Origin: Anaerobaca lacustris
GTDB lineage: Bacteria > Planctomycetota > Phycisphaerae > Sedimentisphaerales > Anaerobacaceae
Direction: 5' to 3'
Assembly: GCF_030012215.1 (NCBI RefSeq)
Contig: NZ_JASCXX010000008.1
Location: 62,001-126,000 of the forward strand
Length of the DNA stretch: 64,000 nt
The notes under the pieces were generated by a model that was given only the letters and a program-made list of their open reading frames with translations, ran no database searches and was not told the DNA's origin. Made by a program: the position numbers and the translations under genes. This document shows, in pieces, positions 1 to 8,015 of this stretch; positions within the stretch are counted from its first letter, which is position 1; each line of letters opens with the position of its first letter.

Positions 1-745
1 ACACCAGGGCCGCGCCGGGGCTGAGGCCCTTGAGGATCAGCGCCGCCGCGACCGGCACCGACGCCGACGCACAGACGTAGATCGGAATGCCCACCGCCAT
101 CATCACCAGCATGGCGGGCAGTCCTCGTCCGAGCTTGTCGGCGAAGAAATCGTCGGGCGTCAGCGCCGAGATGATCGCCGCAATCGCCAGGCCCAGCAGC
201 AAGGGCTTGCCGATATCGTGCGGCAGGGTCACGAAGGCATATTTCATCCCGTCGAGAAACTTCTTCCTCCATGTGGGATTCGGCGAGCCGTTGCCGGGCG
301 GATCGGCCGGTTCGACGGGAACGGCAGCGTCCCGCCCGAAGAGATTGACGAGCAACCCGCCCACGACGCCCGTCACCAGGGCCACGAGCGGCCGGAAGAT
401 CGCAAAGACCGGGCCGAGCAGACTGTACGTCACCAGAATACTGTCCACTCCCGTCTGCGGCGTGGACAACAGGAACGACAGGGTCGCGCCCTTGCTCGCG
501 CCCTGCTTGCGCAACGACATCGAGACGGGGATCACGCCGCACGAGCACAGCGGCAGCGGCACGCCAAAGATCGCCGCCTTGAATAGCGGCAGCAGGCCGG
601 GACCGCCGAGGTGTCGCTCGACCATCTTCCGCGAAACCAGCATCGACAGCAGGCCCGCCACGAAGAAGCCGAACAGCAGATACGGCGACATCTCCGCGAA
701 GACCGACCAGAAATCCAACGCAATCTGACGCAGTACGTCAAGCAC
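1..745 (-). CDS. Permease, DUF318/UPF0718 (YraQ/ArsP-like), partial
   Basis: Polytopic inner-membrane permease of the YraQ/ArsP_1 type, a family tied to export of metals, metalloids or small thiol-reactive compounds; the substrate here is unknown. The frame reads on the minus strand from a GTG at 745-743 to the window edge without a stop, about 248 residues, and continues beyond the window. Visible features are a hydrophobic N-terminus (MSPYLLFGFFVAGLLSML) and the family hallmark PLPLCSCGVIPVS near residue 65, followed by a STPQTGVDS motif and several further membrane segments. The GTG overlaps the last codons of the upstream ferredoxin gene by 8 nt, which suggests translational coupling and supports this unusual start. 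A ferredoxin-like gene next to such a permease is a recurring arrangement. Family confident, transported compound not. Confidence 0.85.
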   Translation of the reverse strand, partial: MLDVLRQIALDFWSVFAEMSPYLLFGFFVAGLLSMLVSRKMVERHLGGPGLLPLFKAAIFGVPLPLCSCGVIPVSMSLRKQGASKGATLSFLLSTPQTGVDSILVTYSLLGPVFAIFRPLVALVTGVVGGLLVNLFGRDAAVPVEPADPPGNGSPNPTWRKKFLDGMKYAFVTLPHDIGKPLLLGLAIAAIISALTPDDFFADKLGRGLPAMLVMMAVGIPIYVCASASVPVAAALILKGLSPGAALV

Positions 746-1493
746 GGCTCGCCACCCCACTCTCGACTTCCACCGTCTCGCTTCGAATCACGTCGCCCCG
801 AAGTGAGACCGTGACGTCCTGGAAATCGTTCAGTCGGCCGCTCCGTGCGACGGCCTCGCGGGCCACGCGCGTCAGGCCGGAGCAGCACGGCACTTCCATA
901 TGCACCACGGTCAGCGAGCGGATCGTATTGGCGCCGAGGATATCGGCCAGCTTCTCGATGTAGAACTGAGCGTCGTCGAGCTTCGGGCAGCCCATCGCCA
1001 CGCTGCGGCCTTTGAGGAACCGCTGGTGGAAATCGCCCATCGCAAACGGCACGCAATCGGCCGCCAGCAGCAGGTCCGCGTCGGCGAAATACGGCGCCGT
1101 CCGCGCCACCAGCTTCAACTGGATGGGCCAGTGTCCCAGTTGCGACGGGACCGCCGGGGCCTCAACGTCGTCGGCAGGCCCCGCCTTCGCAGCGGCCTCG
1201 AACTGGTGCATCGCCAGACCCGGACAGGCGAACGCCGGTTCCGGCTTGCCCTCGCGCGCCAGATGGGCCTTGGTCGCCTCTTCGTCGAACTCAGGCGCCT
1301 CCCGCTGCTCGATCGTGATGGCGTCCTGGGGGCAGTGCCCCAGGCACGCCCCCAGTCCGTCGCAGTAGGTTTCGCTGACCAGTTTGGCCTTGCCGTTGAT
1401 GATCTTGATCGCGCCTTCGGCGCAGGCGGTGACGCACTGGCCGCAGCCGTTGCACTTCTCCTCATCGATCTTTACGATGTTTCGTACTGCCAT
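738..1493 (-). CDS. 4Fe-4S ferredoxin-like protein linked to hcp
   Basis: Soluble iron-sulphur protein of 251 residues, probably an electron carrier for, or partner of, the hybrid cluster protein in the same operon. The N-terminus has one complete [4Fe-4S] motif (C14-x2-C17-x2-C20-x3-C24) and a second, less regular set (C44-x5-C50-x3-C54-P). Residues about 85-250 form a second domain with scattered cysteines (ACPG, CVP, GCPK, VPCCSG) that could bind further metal. ATG follows a GAGGTG ribosome-binding site. The preceding hcp gene lies 185 nt upstream on the same strand, with only a short degenerate sequence between (1494-1678). The gene overlaps the permease start. The role as Hcp reductase is inference from position: the usual Hcr flavoprotein partner is not seen here. 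Confidence 0.85.
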   Translation of the reverse strand: MAVRNIVKIDEEKCNGCGQCVTACAEGAIKIINGKAKLVSETYCDGLGACLGHCPQDAITIEQREAPEFDEEATKAHLAREGKPEPAFACPGLAMHQFEAAAKAGPADDVEAPAVPSQLGHWPIQLKLVARTAPYFADADLLLAADCVPFAMGDFHQRFLKGRSVAMGCPKLDDAQFYIEKLADILGANTIRSLTVVHMEVPCCSGLTRVAREAVARSGRLNDFQDVTVSLRGDVIRSETVEVESGVASRA

Positions 1494-1678
1494 GATACAC
1501 CTCGATTCCTACGGGTTTGGAGTAACCGCCGTCTTTCGTCACCCCCCTCGGCGGGGTACGGCCACGAACAGGAAGCATGCCTCGTCCATGGCCAAACCCC
1601 TCGACTGCACTCCGTTGCGCTCGGGGTGACAAGCAAGCGGCGATCAGTTCTCCTTCACCGTATGCAATCTCCGCCCGC

Positions 1679-3328
1679 TCACGTGGCGAGCGTGGCGGCG
1701 ATATCGTCTTTCACATCGCCGATCGGCTTGATGTCGAACTTCTCGACGAGCACGTTGAGCACGTCCGGCGTAACGAAGGCCGGCAGGCTCGGTCCAAGCC
1801 GGATGTCTTTGACGCCCAGGTGCAGCAGCGTCAACAGGATCGCCACCGCCTTCTGCTCGAACCACGAGAGAATCAGCGAAAGCGGCAGATCATTGACGCC
1901 GCAGTTGAACGCACCCGCCAGCGCCACCGCGATCTGCACCGCCGAGTAGGCGTCGTTGCACTGCCCGACGTCGAGCAGTCTCGGGATGCCGTCGATGTCG
2001 CCGAATTCGAGCTTGTTGAAGCGGTACTTGCCGCACGCCAGCGTCAGGATCACGCAGTCGTCCGGGACCTCCTCGGCGAATTCGGTGTAGTAGTTGCGGC
2101 CGGGCTTGGCCCCGTCACAGCCGCCGATCAGGTAGAAATGGCGGATCTTGCCCGCCTTGACCAGGTCGATCACCTTGCCGGCGGCGTTCATCACCGCGTT
2201 GTGCCCGAAGCCGACGGTGATGTACTTGGCCGGCGCATCGGCGGCAAAGCCCGGCTGGGCCAGCGCGGAGGCGATGACCGGCGCGAAGTTGCGGTCGTCG
2301 ATGTGCTTGACGCCGGGCCAGCCGACCAGGCCGAGCGTGAAGACGCGGTCCTTGTAGCTGTCCTTGGGCTTCATGATGCAGTTCGTCGTCATGACGATCG
2401 GGCCGGGAAACTCGTCGAACTCGGTCCGCTGGTTCTGCCAGGCGCCGCCGTAGTTGCCCGCCAGGTGCTTGTACTTCTTCAGGCCCGGATACGCGTTGCA
2501 GGGCAGCATCTCGCCGTGCGTGTAGACGTTGATCCCCTTGCCCTCGGTCTGCTTGAGCAATTCGTCGAGGTCTCTCAGGTCGTGGCCCGAGACCAGAATG
2601 CACTTGCCCTTGACGGGGGTGATGCGCACCTGGGTTGGCTCGGGGTGCCCGTACGCGCCGGTGTTGGCGGCGTCGAGCAGCTCCATCGCGCGGAGGTTGA
2701 TCTCGCCGGTCTTGAGGGCCTTGGCGAGCAGGTCATTGACGTCGGCCGGGCCGGTGGTAAGGTAGTCGAGCATCTCGTGGAAGTCGGCGTAGAGCTTCGC
2801 GTCCTCCTTGCCGAGGATCTCGGCGTGATCGACGTAGGCGGCGGCGCCCTTGAGGCCGTAGACGATCAGTTCCTGCAGGCCGGCCGGCGTGCCGCCGAGC
2901 TTGTCGATCCACTTGCTGATCGAGACGTCCTGGGCCTTGGCGAGCAGGCCCTGAAGGTCGTCGGTGTTCTCCCACCAGCGGACCGGACAGGAGAAGGTCT
3001 CGGCCGTCTTGCCGGCTTTCCGTGCGGCCTGCTCGTAGAGCGACTGCGCCTTGGTCTTGATGATCGCCGCCTCCTGAAGGAACGCGCCGAACCAGCGAAG
3101 GTCGAAGTTCACGTTCGTCACCGTGCTGAACAGCGCCTTGACCACGAACACGTCGATGGCCCGGTCCCGCGCGCCCATCTGGTGGGCCCGATACGCATAG
3201 CGGGCGATGTCCTTGGTCGCGTAGATCAGCAGATCCTGAAGCGCTGCCGTCTCCGGGTCCTTGCCGCACGCCCCCATCGTCGTACACCCTGTTCCCTTGG
3301 TCGTCTGCTCGCACTGATAACAAAACAT
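1679..3328 (-). CDS. hcp: Hydroxylamine reductase / hybrid cluster protein
   Basis: Hybrid cluster protein, 549 residues, about the length of the Desulfovibrio enzyme. The family reduces NO to N2O and hydroxylamine to ammonia, and acts in nitrosative-stress defence in the cytoplasm. The N-terminal cysteines are C3-x2-C6-x8-C15-x5-C21, the spacing of the [4Fe-4S] class of anaerobes, not the wider spacing of the [2Fe-2S] enterobacterial class. Hybrid-cluster ligand regions are visible further on (GHDLRDL around 248, a TNCIMKP segment near 315, GGCDGAKPGRNYY near 405, LACGKYRFN near 433). A strong AAAGGAG site precedes the ATG. It sits fourth in an operon with an Rrf2 regulator and two cupins upstream and a ferredoxin and permease downstream, so it is probably controlled by that regulator. 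Confidence 0.97.
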   Translation of the reverse strand: MFCYQCEQTTKGTGCTTMGACGKDPETAALQDLLIYATKDIARYAYRAHQMGARDRAIDVFVVKALFSTVTNVNFDLRWFGAFLQEAAIIKTKAQSLYEQAARKAGKTAETFSCPVRWWENTDDLQGLLAKAQDVSISKWIDKLGGTPAGLQELIVYGLKGAAAYVDHAEILGKEDAKLYADFHEMLDYLTTGPADVNDLLAKALKTGEINLRAMELLDAANTGAYGHPEPTQVRITPVKGKCILVSGHDLRDLDELLKQTEGKGINVYTHGEMLPCNAYPGLKKYKHLAGNYGGAWQNQRTEFDEFPGPIVMTTNCIMKPKDSYKDRVFTLGLVGWPGVKHIDDRNFAPVIASALAQPGFAADAPAKYITVGFGHNAVMNAAGKVIDLVKAGKIRHFYLIGGCDGAKPGRNYYTEFAEEVPDDCVILTLACGKYRFNKLEFGDIDGIPRLLDVGQCNDAYSAVQIAVALAGAFNCGVNDLPLSLILSWFEQKAVAILLTLLHLGVKDIRLGPSLPAFVTPDVLNVLVEKFDIKPIGDVKDDIAATLAT

Positions 3329-3412
3329 AATAGGTCTCCTTTGTTCAGTAATACTTCTGTTCGATGTTTGGCTCGCGTTGCATCCGTTCGTATTCCTGTC
3401 GTTGCCTTGCCG

Positions 3413-3751
3413 TCACAGCAACCTCGTGGTTTGCGCCGGCCGCGGGGCCTTGACGACCAGCACGCGGAAGAGGCCGTCGCTCTCGTTGGACCAGGCGTGC
3501 GGGATCTTCGCCGGACTGTCGATCAGCGTATCCGGTCCGACCTCGCGCCGCTCGTCGCCGATCTCAACCACGCCCCGGCCCTCGAGCACATAGAAGAACA
3601 CGTCCACTGGCGTAACGTGCTTCTTGAGCGATTCGCCCGGGTTCAGCGTGATATGCATCACCTGGGCGTGCTCGGTCTCGTACAGCTTGCTCACCCGGAC
3701 GTTATGCGGGTTCGGTGTTGCCGGGGCGGTCTTGGCCTCGATCGTCTTCAT
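3413..3751 (-). CDS. Small cupin protein
   Basis: Single-domain cupin of 112 residues. The conserved double-stranded beta-helix signature is visible: HITLNPGESLKKHVTPVD (metal-binding motif 1 region) and the second half VFFYVLEGRGVVEIGDE...DTLIDSPAKIPHAWSN. Small cupins of this kind bind a metal or a small ligand; substrate unknown. ATG follows AAGGAG. It lies 28 nt after another cupin gene and 84 nt before hcp, all on the minus strand, so it is probably co-transcribed with the nitrosative-stress genes. A sensor or detoxifying role linked to NO or metals is only an inference from context. Confidence 0.85.
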   Translation of the reverse strand: MKTIEAKTAPATPNPHNVRVSKLYETEHAQVMHITLNPGESLKKHVTPVDVFFYVLEGRGVVEIGDERREVGPDTLIDSPAKIPHAWSNESDGLFRVLVVKAPRPAQTTRLL

Positions 3752-3779
3752 ATTATCGCCATCTCCTTACGGGTGCGTT

Positions 3780-4127
3780 CTAACGAATCATAATCAGCAG
3801 CATCTTGAACCGTTCGACGGCCGTCACCGAGTGCGGCACGTGGGCGGGCATGACGATCAGCTCGCCGGCGACAACGTCCTTCGCCTGTCCGCCGATCACC
3901 AGATGCGCCCGGCCGTCCACCACCTGGACGACGGCGTCGTAGGGCGAGGTGTGCTCGCTGAGCTTCTGGCCCTGGTCGAAGGCGAACAGGGTGATCGTTC
4001 CACTGGCCTTGTCCAGAATCGTCTTGCTGACGATCGAGTCGTCGGCATATCCCGCCAAGGCCGCCAGCGATTGGGCCCGGCCCACGCAGGCGTCCAGCAG
4101 CGTCGTTTGTTTCGTTCGTTCGGTCAT
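3780..4127 (-). CDS. Small cupin protein
   Basis: Second single-domain cupin, 115 residues. Recognisable cupin elements are GTITLFAFDQGQKLSEHTSPYD in the first half (split here as ITLFAFDQGQ and LSEHTSPYD) and VVQVVDGRAHLVIGG with a downstream PAHVPHSV histidine. The ATG overlaps the stop of the Rrf2 gene (ATGA at 4124-4127), so translation is coupled to the regulator. GGGAGAAACAA precedes the start. The two cupins are diverged from each other and may act on different ligands; function unknown. Confidence 0.83.
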   Translation of the reverse strand: MTERTKQTTLLDACVGRAQSLAALAGYADDSIVSKTILDKASGTITLFAFDQGQKLSEHTSPYDAVVQVVDGRAHLVIGGQAKDVVAGELIVMPAHVPHSVTAVERFKMLLIMIR

Positions 4128-4573
4128 TTGTTTCTCCCACGGCGTTGTAAGATCTTGCGTTGCGTCGGTCGATTCCGGGCCAGTTCGGCCAGCGTCACCG
4201 CGCCGAGATATTCGTCCATCTGCTCCTGGAGCCGGCCGATCCGGGCCCGAATGGGGCAGCCGTCCTGTCTTTCGCAGGCACCGTCGCCCAGGAGGCAGCG
4301 ATTCAGCCGCAACGGGCCCTGGATTGCCGCAATCACATCGAGGATCGGTACATCCTCTGGCCGCCGGGCCAGACGAAAGCCCCCCTTCGGCCCCATGTCG
4401 CTTTCCACAAGTCCTTCCTTGTGAAGCTTTTGCATCAGTTTACACGCCAGTTGGTACGACACGTCCTCTTCGTCTGACAACGCCCGGGTGGACACCGATC
4501 CATCCCCATATCGCCCGGCCAGGTTCACCGCCAGACGCAGTGCGTAATCGGTATTGCGCCTCAGTATGTCCAT
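4124..4573 (-). CDS. Rrf2-family transcriptional regulator (NsrR/IscR-like)
   Basis: Rrf2 winged-helix regulator, 149 residues from the ATG at 4573; an in-frame ATG at 4612 would add 13 residues that do not fit the family. The N-terminus MDILRRNTDYALRLAVNLA is the typical first helix, followed by a DNA-binding region (SYQLACKLMQKLHKEGLV, then the wing GPKGGFRLAR). Three cysteines near residues 98-111 (C-x6-C-x5-C in CLLGDGAC and ERQDGC) match the Fe-S ligand set of NsrR/IscR-type proteins, so it probably senses NO or cluster status. It heads the operon with two cupins, hcp, ferredoxin and permease. A promoter with an overlapping inverted repeat lies about 60 nt upstream, suggesting autoregulation. 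Confidence 0.92.
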   Translation of the reverse strand: MDILRRNTDYALRLAVNLAGRYGDGSVSTRALSDEEDVSYQLACKLMQKLHKEGLVESDMGPKGGFRLARRPEDVPILDVIAAIQGPLRLNRCLLGDGACERQDGCPIRARIGRLQEQMDEYLGAVTLAELARNRPTQRKILQRRGRNK

Positions 4574-4631
4574 CCGTTCCCACCGAACTCGGCACGTATC
4601 ACACAGGCCCACAATGGCCTGTGGTTCTATA

Positions 4632-4667
4632 TAGGATGAATATAGTCCTACTTGTTCGCTCGTGCAA
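4632..4667 (-). promoter_or_regulatory. Promoter and candidate Rrf2 operator
   Basis: On the minus strand, TTGCAC (4662-4667) and TATATT (4639-4644) are separated by exactly 17 nt, a plausible sigma-70 promoter for the rrf2-hcp operon. A perfect inverted repeat TAGGA-N9-TCCTA (4632-4636 and 4646-4650) straddles the -10 box, where a repressor would block RNA polymerase. The element geometry is read directly from the sequence; binding by the Rrf2 protein is inference. Confidence 0.55.
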
Positions 4668-4800
4668 AGGGAAAATCGAAAAAAGCGAAGATTTTCTTTT
4701 GGCGAGTCCCCGGCGACCGGATTGGACGGTCCATCGTCACGATGTTCTCGGCCCCAACAGAAGGTCTTGTGTCTACGGGGCGGTCATGGCCGACGGGGCG

Positions 4801-6255
4801 TCAGGGCAGCAACTTGACGCCGTCGCCGCTGACGAAGGCCTGCGCGACGTCCCAGGCCTTCTGGCGCGTCGAGACATCGGGGTAACGCGGCGCCGCCGTT
4901 ACGCCGAGGCGCCCCAGCAAGCGGGCCGCATCCACGCGGGCCTGCTGGGCCAGGTTGGCCGCCTCGCCGAGAAGCCGCGTCGACTCCTGAGGCGAGTGAA
5001 ATCCCATACCGTTTGTCGCCGAGACGTAGTCCCAGCGGAACTGCGCGTCGCGAATCAGTGACCGTGCCGCTTTCAGATCGTCGTCGCTTGCCCCCGCCTG
5101 CTTTGCTGCCGCCACGTCGAAGTGGGCGTGCACCAGCGCCTCTTCGGCCTGCACCATGGCGTCACTGACCTTGGTCTGCATGCCCTCGACGCGCGTGCGC
5201 ACATCTTCTTCGCTCCAGCGGTGACAGACCGCGCAACTGTTGGCGATGTTCAGCAGCGGGCTCTGGACGTGGTGATCGGTGAACTTGACGCCGCCTTCAG
5301 TGCGGTACGGCATGTGACAATCGGCGCAGGCCACGTTGCGGAACGAGTGCACGCCCGTCAGATACACTTCGTAGTCCGGATGCTGGGCCTTGACGACCCG
5401 CACGCCGGAAATCGGATGCACGTAATCGGCGAAGTCGATGGCGTCGTAATAGGCCAGCATCTCATCGGCCGTCGTCCCCTTGGCCCAGGGAAACACCAGG
5501 TAGTTCTTCAGCCCCGCCGACTCATCGTTCTTGAAATAGTACTCGGCGTGACATTGCGAGCACACCAGGGAGCGCATCTCCTGGTGGGTCGCCTCGTCGA
5601 TGTCACGGCCCATGGCGGCGAAGGCCTCGCGCAGGGCCGGGCGGGTGATGCGAAGCCGCAGCGTCTCGGGGTCGTGGCAGTCCTGGCAGCCGATCGGGTG
5701 CTTGACCTCGTCGGCCAGGTCGTGGAAGTTGGCGGCGTAGAACTCCTTGACGCCCATCCGATTCATCAGCCGGGGCACGTCCGTGCTCTTGCAGCTCCAG
5801 CAGGTGCCGGCCTGGAACGGCGTGGCGATCCGGGCAGTCTCACGGACGTCATGTGCGGCGTAGTAGTGTCCCCGCGCCTGCAGGTACTCCTTGCTGAACC
5901 CATAGCCGGCGAACAGAATCACCTGATACGGGTCCTCTTCGAGATAGTCGCGCGGGTCGGCCCCGCCGAACTTCGTCTTCGTATCGCTGATGCGGGTCCG
6001 CAGATACGACTCGTACTGCCTCGGATAGCTCTGCCCCCACACGGCGTTGTCCGGCTCCCACTCAGCGATCGGCGTGGCCACCATCGTCGGGCGCTGGGCC
6101 TCCCACCGCCGCTCCATGATCGAGACCGCCAGCAGCCCGATCACGAGCACCGCCCCCGCCGCCGAGACGAGGACCGCGGCGCCCGCCCACAGCGGCAGCG
6201 GTCCTGCACTGGTCGTAAAGAGCTTCGACTTGTCTTGAGAAGACCCTGACGCCAT
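4801..6255 (-). CDS. nrfA: Cytochrome c nitrite reductase, catalytic subunit
   Basis: Pentahaem ammonia-forming nitrite reductase (nitrite + 6 e- to ammonium), periplasmic and membrane-associated; 484 residues from the ATG at 6255. An N-terminal hydrophobic segment (residues about 22-45) is a signal anchor. The first haem motif is CWSCK, the lysine-ligated active-site haem diagnostic of NrfA, followed by CQDCH, CSQCH, CADCH and CAVCH. Other family features include the YYFKNDESAG and KAQHPDYEVYLTGVHSF segments. The ATG overlaps the nrfH stop (TGATG) and has an AGGAAAGGGGG site; an ATG 24 nt further upstream lies inside nrfH and is less likely. Forms the NrfHA complex with the preceding gene. 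Confidence 0.96.
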   Translation of the reverse strand: MASGSSQDKSKLFTTSAGPLPLWAGAAVLVSAAGAVLVIGLLAVSIMERRWEAQRPTMVATPIAEWEPDNAVWGQSYPRQYESYLRTRISDTKTKFGGADPRDYLEEDPYQVILFAGYGFSKEYLQARGHYYAAHDVRETARIATPFQAGTCWSCKSTDVPRLMNRMGVKEFYAANFHDLADEVKHPIGCQDCHDPETLRLRITRPALREAFAAMGRDIDEATHQEMRSLVCSQCHAEYYFKNDESAGLKNYLVFPWAKGTTADEMLAYYDAIDFADYVHPISGVRVVKAQHPDYEVYLTGVHSFRNVACADCHMPYRTEGGVKFTDHHVQSPLLNIANSCAVCHRWSEEDVRTRVEGMQTKVSDAMVQAEEALVHAHFDVAAAKQAGASDDDLKAARSLIRDAQFRWDYVSATNGMGFHSPQESTRLLGEAANLAQQARVDAARLLGRLGVTAAPRYPDVSTRQKAWDVAQAFVSGDGVKLLP

Positions 6256-6860
6256 CACTGGCCCCCTTTCCTGATCCAATCGAGTCCCGCATCGGGTAAC
6301 GCCGGCCGCAGCATCGACGGGCTCGTCGAGAGGCTGCGGACCGATCCGTGGATGTTCTCATGGCAATCCCAGCATCGCCGCTCGGCCGACGCCGCCAGGC
6401 GAACCATCGCCAACTGGTCGCTGTGGCAGCGGACGCAGTTGCTCTGGACGACCGGCACCGCCGGCGCCGACAGCTCCAGCACCTGCGGCTCCTTCCGCAG
6501 CGTGAAGACGTACGAGTGCTTCATCCCGTCGCGAGCTTTGTAGGCGTACTTGGCCGCGACGTTGTGGTGCGGCACGTGGCAATCGACGCACGCGGCCACC
6601 CGCCCGTGGCTGCCCCGCTGCCAACTGGCATACGCGTCGGTCATGACATGACAGTTGATGCACGTAAGCGGGCTGTCGGACAGATACGACGTCGCGTTAG
6701 CCACGCGGACCAGAAGCAGCGCCAGCCCGACCGCCACTCCGGCCAGCCCGTAGATCCCCACCTGCCAGGCCCTCGGCAGGCCCGAAAGCCCCACGATCGA
6801 CATGACCCGACGCCACAGTTCCATGCCTCGAATCATACGCCCGACCGCCACCGCCCGCAA
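6255..6860 (-). CDS. nrfH: NrfH-type tetrahaem cytochrome c, quinol oxidase subunit
   Basis: Membrane-anchored NapC/NrfH cytochrome that takes electrons from menaquinol and passes them to NrfA. One transmembrane helix (WQVGIYGLAGVAVGLALLLV) is followed by four haem motifs: CINCH, CVDCH, CVRCH and CWDCH. The segment SPLTCINCHVMTDAYASWQRGSH is typical of NrfH (quoted here in pieces: SPLTCINCHVMTDAY, ASWQRGSH). The full frame is 201 residues; the true start may be the ATG at 6824 (MELWRRVM) or an intermediate one, as no ribosome-binding site clearly decides. nrfA overlaps its stop by one base, so the two are an operon. No copy of the TAGGA-N9-TCCTA repeat was seen upstream. Confidence 0.93.
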   Translation of the reverse strand: MRAVAVGRMIRGMELWRRVMSIVGLSGLPRAWQVGIYGLAGVAVGLALLLVRVANATSYLSDSPLTCINCHVMTDAYASWQRGSHGRVAACVDCHVPHHNVAAKYAYKARDGMKHSYVFTLRKEPQVLELSAPAVPVVQSNCVRCHSDQLAMVRLAASAERRCWDCHENIHGSVRSLSTSPSMLRPALPDAGLDWIRKGGQ

Positions 6861-7125
6861 TCCCCACGGATCGAGGTTTTTCCCCGATGCTGCGCCAGGG
6901 CCGCAGTCCTGGCGGGTTTGAAGTGCGAAGTCTCAAGTGTCAGGAACAGACGCAACCGAACCATTGCCGGACAATCCCGACGCCTCCACACTTCAAACTT
7001 CAAACTTGGCACCTGCAACTTCAAACCTCGGCGACTTCCCGCAGGCCCCAGGCGAATCCCACGGCAGCGATATCACTCGTCCCGCCCAGAACCGGCAAGG
7101 CGTCCGCGAAAGTCGCCAGTGGACC
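6861..7125. repeat. Intergenic region with short degenerate repeats
   Basis: 265 bp between nrfH and the PIN toxin gene. It holds repeated and inverted copies of a CTTCAAAC/GTTTGAAG word (around 6915-6930, 6988-7005 and 7018-7026), a kind of degenerate filler that recurs at 9381-9388. No coding frame or convincing promoter is visible. The nrfHA promoter should lie in or near here but was not identified. Confidence 0.4.
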
Positions 7126-7509
7126 CTATTTCCGATAGGCCGGTTTGAGGTTCTTCACCATCGGGTAGTGTCTGGTGTTGAGGGTCTTCAGATCGGCATT
7201 CTCGGCTTCTGCGGTGGCCGCCACGATAGCGTCTGCCAGACCGACGCCGTGGGACTTGCCGTAGTCTCGCTTGTACAGACCGGCGACCTTGGCGATCTCA
7301 GCGCTGACAGGGACAACGCGGAAGAGGGAGATGAAGCCGTCCAGAGCAGCGTGTTCGCCATCTCCCTTCACACCCGCATATAGCTCCGCCACCGCGATGG
7401 ATGACAAGATGATACGAGCATGGTGGGTATTGACGAAGGCCACGGCCCTGGCGTGACCGCGAAGGAAGTCCACGAGGACATCCGTGTCCGGGAGAATCGG
7501 CCGGATCAT
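7126..7509 (-). CDS. vapC: PIN-domain toxin (VapC family)
   Basis: PIN-domain ribonuclease toxin of 127 residues from the ATG at 7509. Acidic catalytic residues fit the family: PDTDVLVDFLRG at the N-terminus, SSIAVAELYAG in the middle (Glu), and GLADAIVAATA near residue 90 with the conserved Asp, then LKTLNTRHYP. VapC toxins cleave tRNA or rRNA when released from their antitoxin. The start overlaps the antitoxin stop (ATGA), the standard antitoxin-first operon. An in-frame ATG six codons upstream is less likely because it falls inside the antitoxin gene. Confidence 0.93.
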   Translation of the reverse strand: MIRPILPDTDVLVDFLRGHARAVAFVNTHHARIILSSIAVAELYAGVKGDGEHAALDGFISLFRVVPVSAEIAKVAGLYKRDYGKSHGVGLADAIVAATAEAENADLKTLNTRHYPMVKNLKPAYRK

Positions 7510-7745
7510 CGTGAGTCCCTGTCCCATTCGGCACGGAGGGCCCCGAAGTCCGGAAGATCGGCGCGGTCCTTCCAGATTCCGGCCACCTCGCGCAACACCG
7601 CGGCTCTGTTGCGGCCGCCCGCCCGGTCGATCAGCCGGTCCACGGCCTCCCGAATCAGCTCACTCTGCTTCTTCCCGGAGGTCCTGGCGATGGCGGCCAG
7701 TTCCTCCCGTTGCTCTTCGGTCAGATAGATCTGCGTTCGTACCAT
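7506..7745 (-). CDS. vapB: Ribbon-helix-helix antitoxin (VapB/CopG-like)
   Basis: Antitoxin of 79 residues from the ATG at 7745. The N-terminus MVRTQIYLTEEQREELAAIA and KKQSELIREAVDRLID form a ribbon-helix-helix DNA-binding fold; the acidic/hydrophobic tail (VAGIWKDRADLPDFGALRAEWD) is the likely toxin-binding part. It should repress its own promoter and neutralise the VapC-type toxin downstream. GAGGTG precedes the start; eight extra codons upstream are possible but lack support. Confidence 0.9.
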   Translation of the reverse strand: MVRTQIYLTEEQREELAAIARTSGKKQSELIREAVDRLIDRAGGRNRAAVLREVAGIWKDRADLPDFGALRAEWDRDSR

Positions 7746-7833
7746 GCCACACCTCATAGCCATATACATCAGTATTATACATCATCCCGTCGTCCCGTCA
7801 AGGCCCCCCATTCCGACCTTCCGCTACCCATCC

Positions 7834-8013
7834 GGCCGGTGGCAGCCTCAAGACGCCGCACAGCGAAGGCTTGGCGGTAGCCGCATCCGAAAACCGAGCC
7901 TTCGCCCTTGCCCTGTCCGCCCGGACGGGCTACCATTGTGGCCGAAGGTCGCAGACAATCGCATGACGTCAGTGCAAGAGACACAGGATCGGCGGAAAGC
8001 ACCTGCGATATCC
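7834..8013. repeat. Direct repeat R1 (left copy)
   Basis: A 180-bp sequence whose diverged copy lies at 9395-9574 in the same orientation and with the same length; by eye about 84% identical without gaps. Both copies run from GGCCGGTGGCAGCCTCA to the GCGA(T/C)ATCC end and share the conserved core GGACGGGCTACCATTGTGGC. The two copies bracket the lipoprotein gene at 8293-9303. Confidence 0.85.
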
Positions 8014-8015
8014 CC

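Noticed and set aside
1494-1678. A gene between hcp and the ferredoxin gene
   Set aside because: The 185 bp contain only a degenerate sequence (CACTCCGTTGCGCTCGGGG-type word) of the intergenic kind and no frame with a ribosome-binding site.
1577-3793. A 738-codon plus-strand frame
   Set aside because: It lies opposite hcp and the cupins, has no recognisable domain and shows shadow-like composition.
4671-4696. AT-rich hairpin GAAAATC/GATTTTC as nrfA terminator
   Set aside because: Stem is only 7 AT-rich base pairs with a 12-nt loop and lies more than 100 nt past the nrfA stop; it may be chance or part of the next promoter region.
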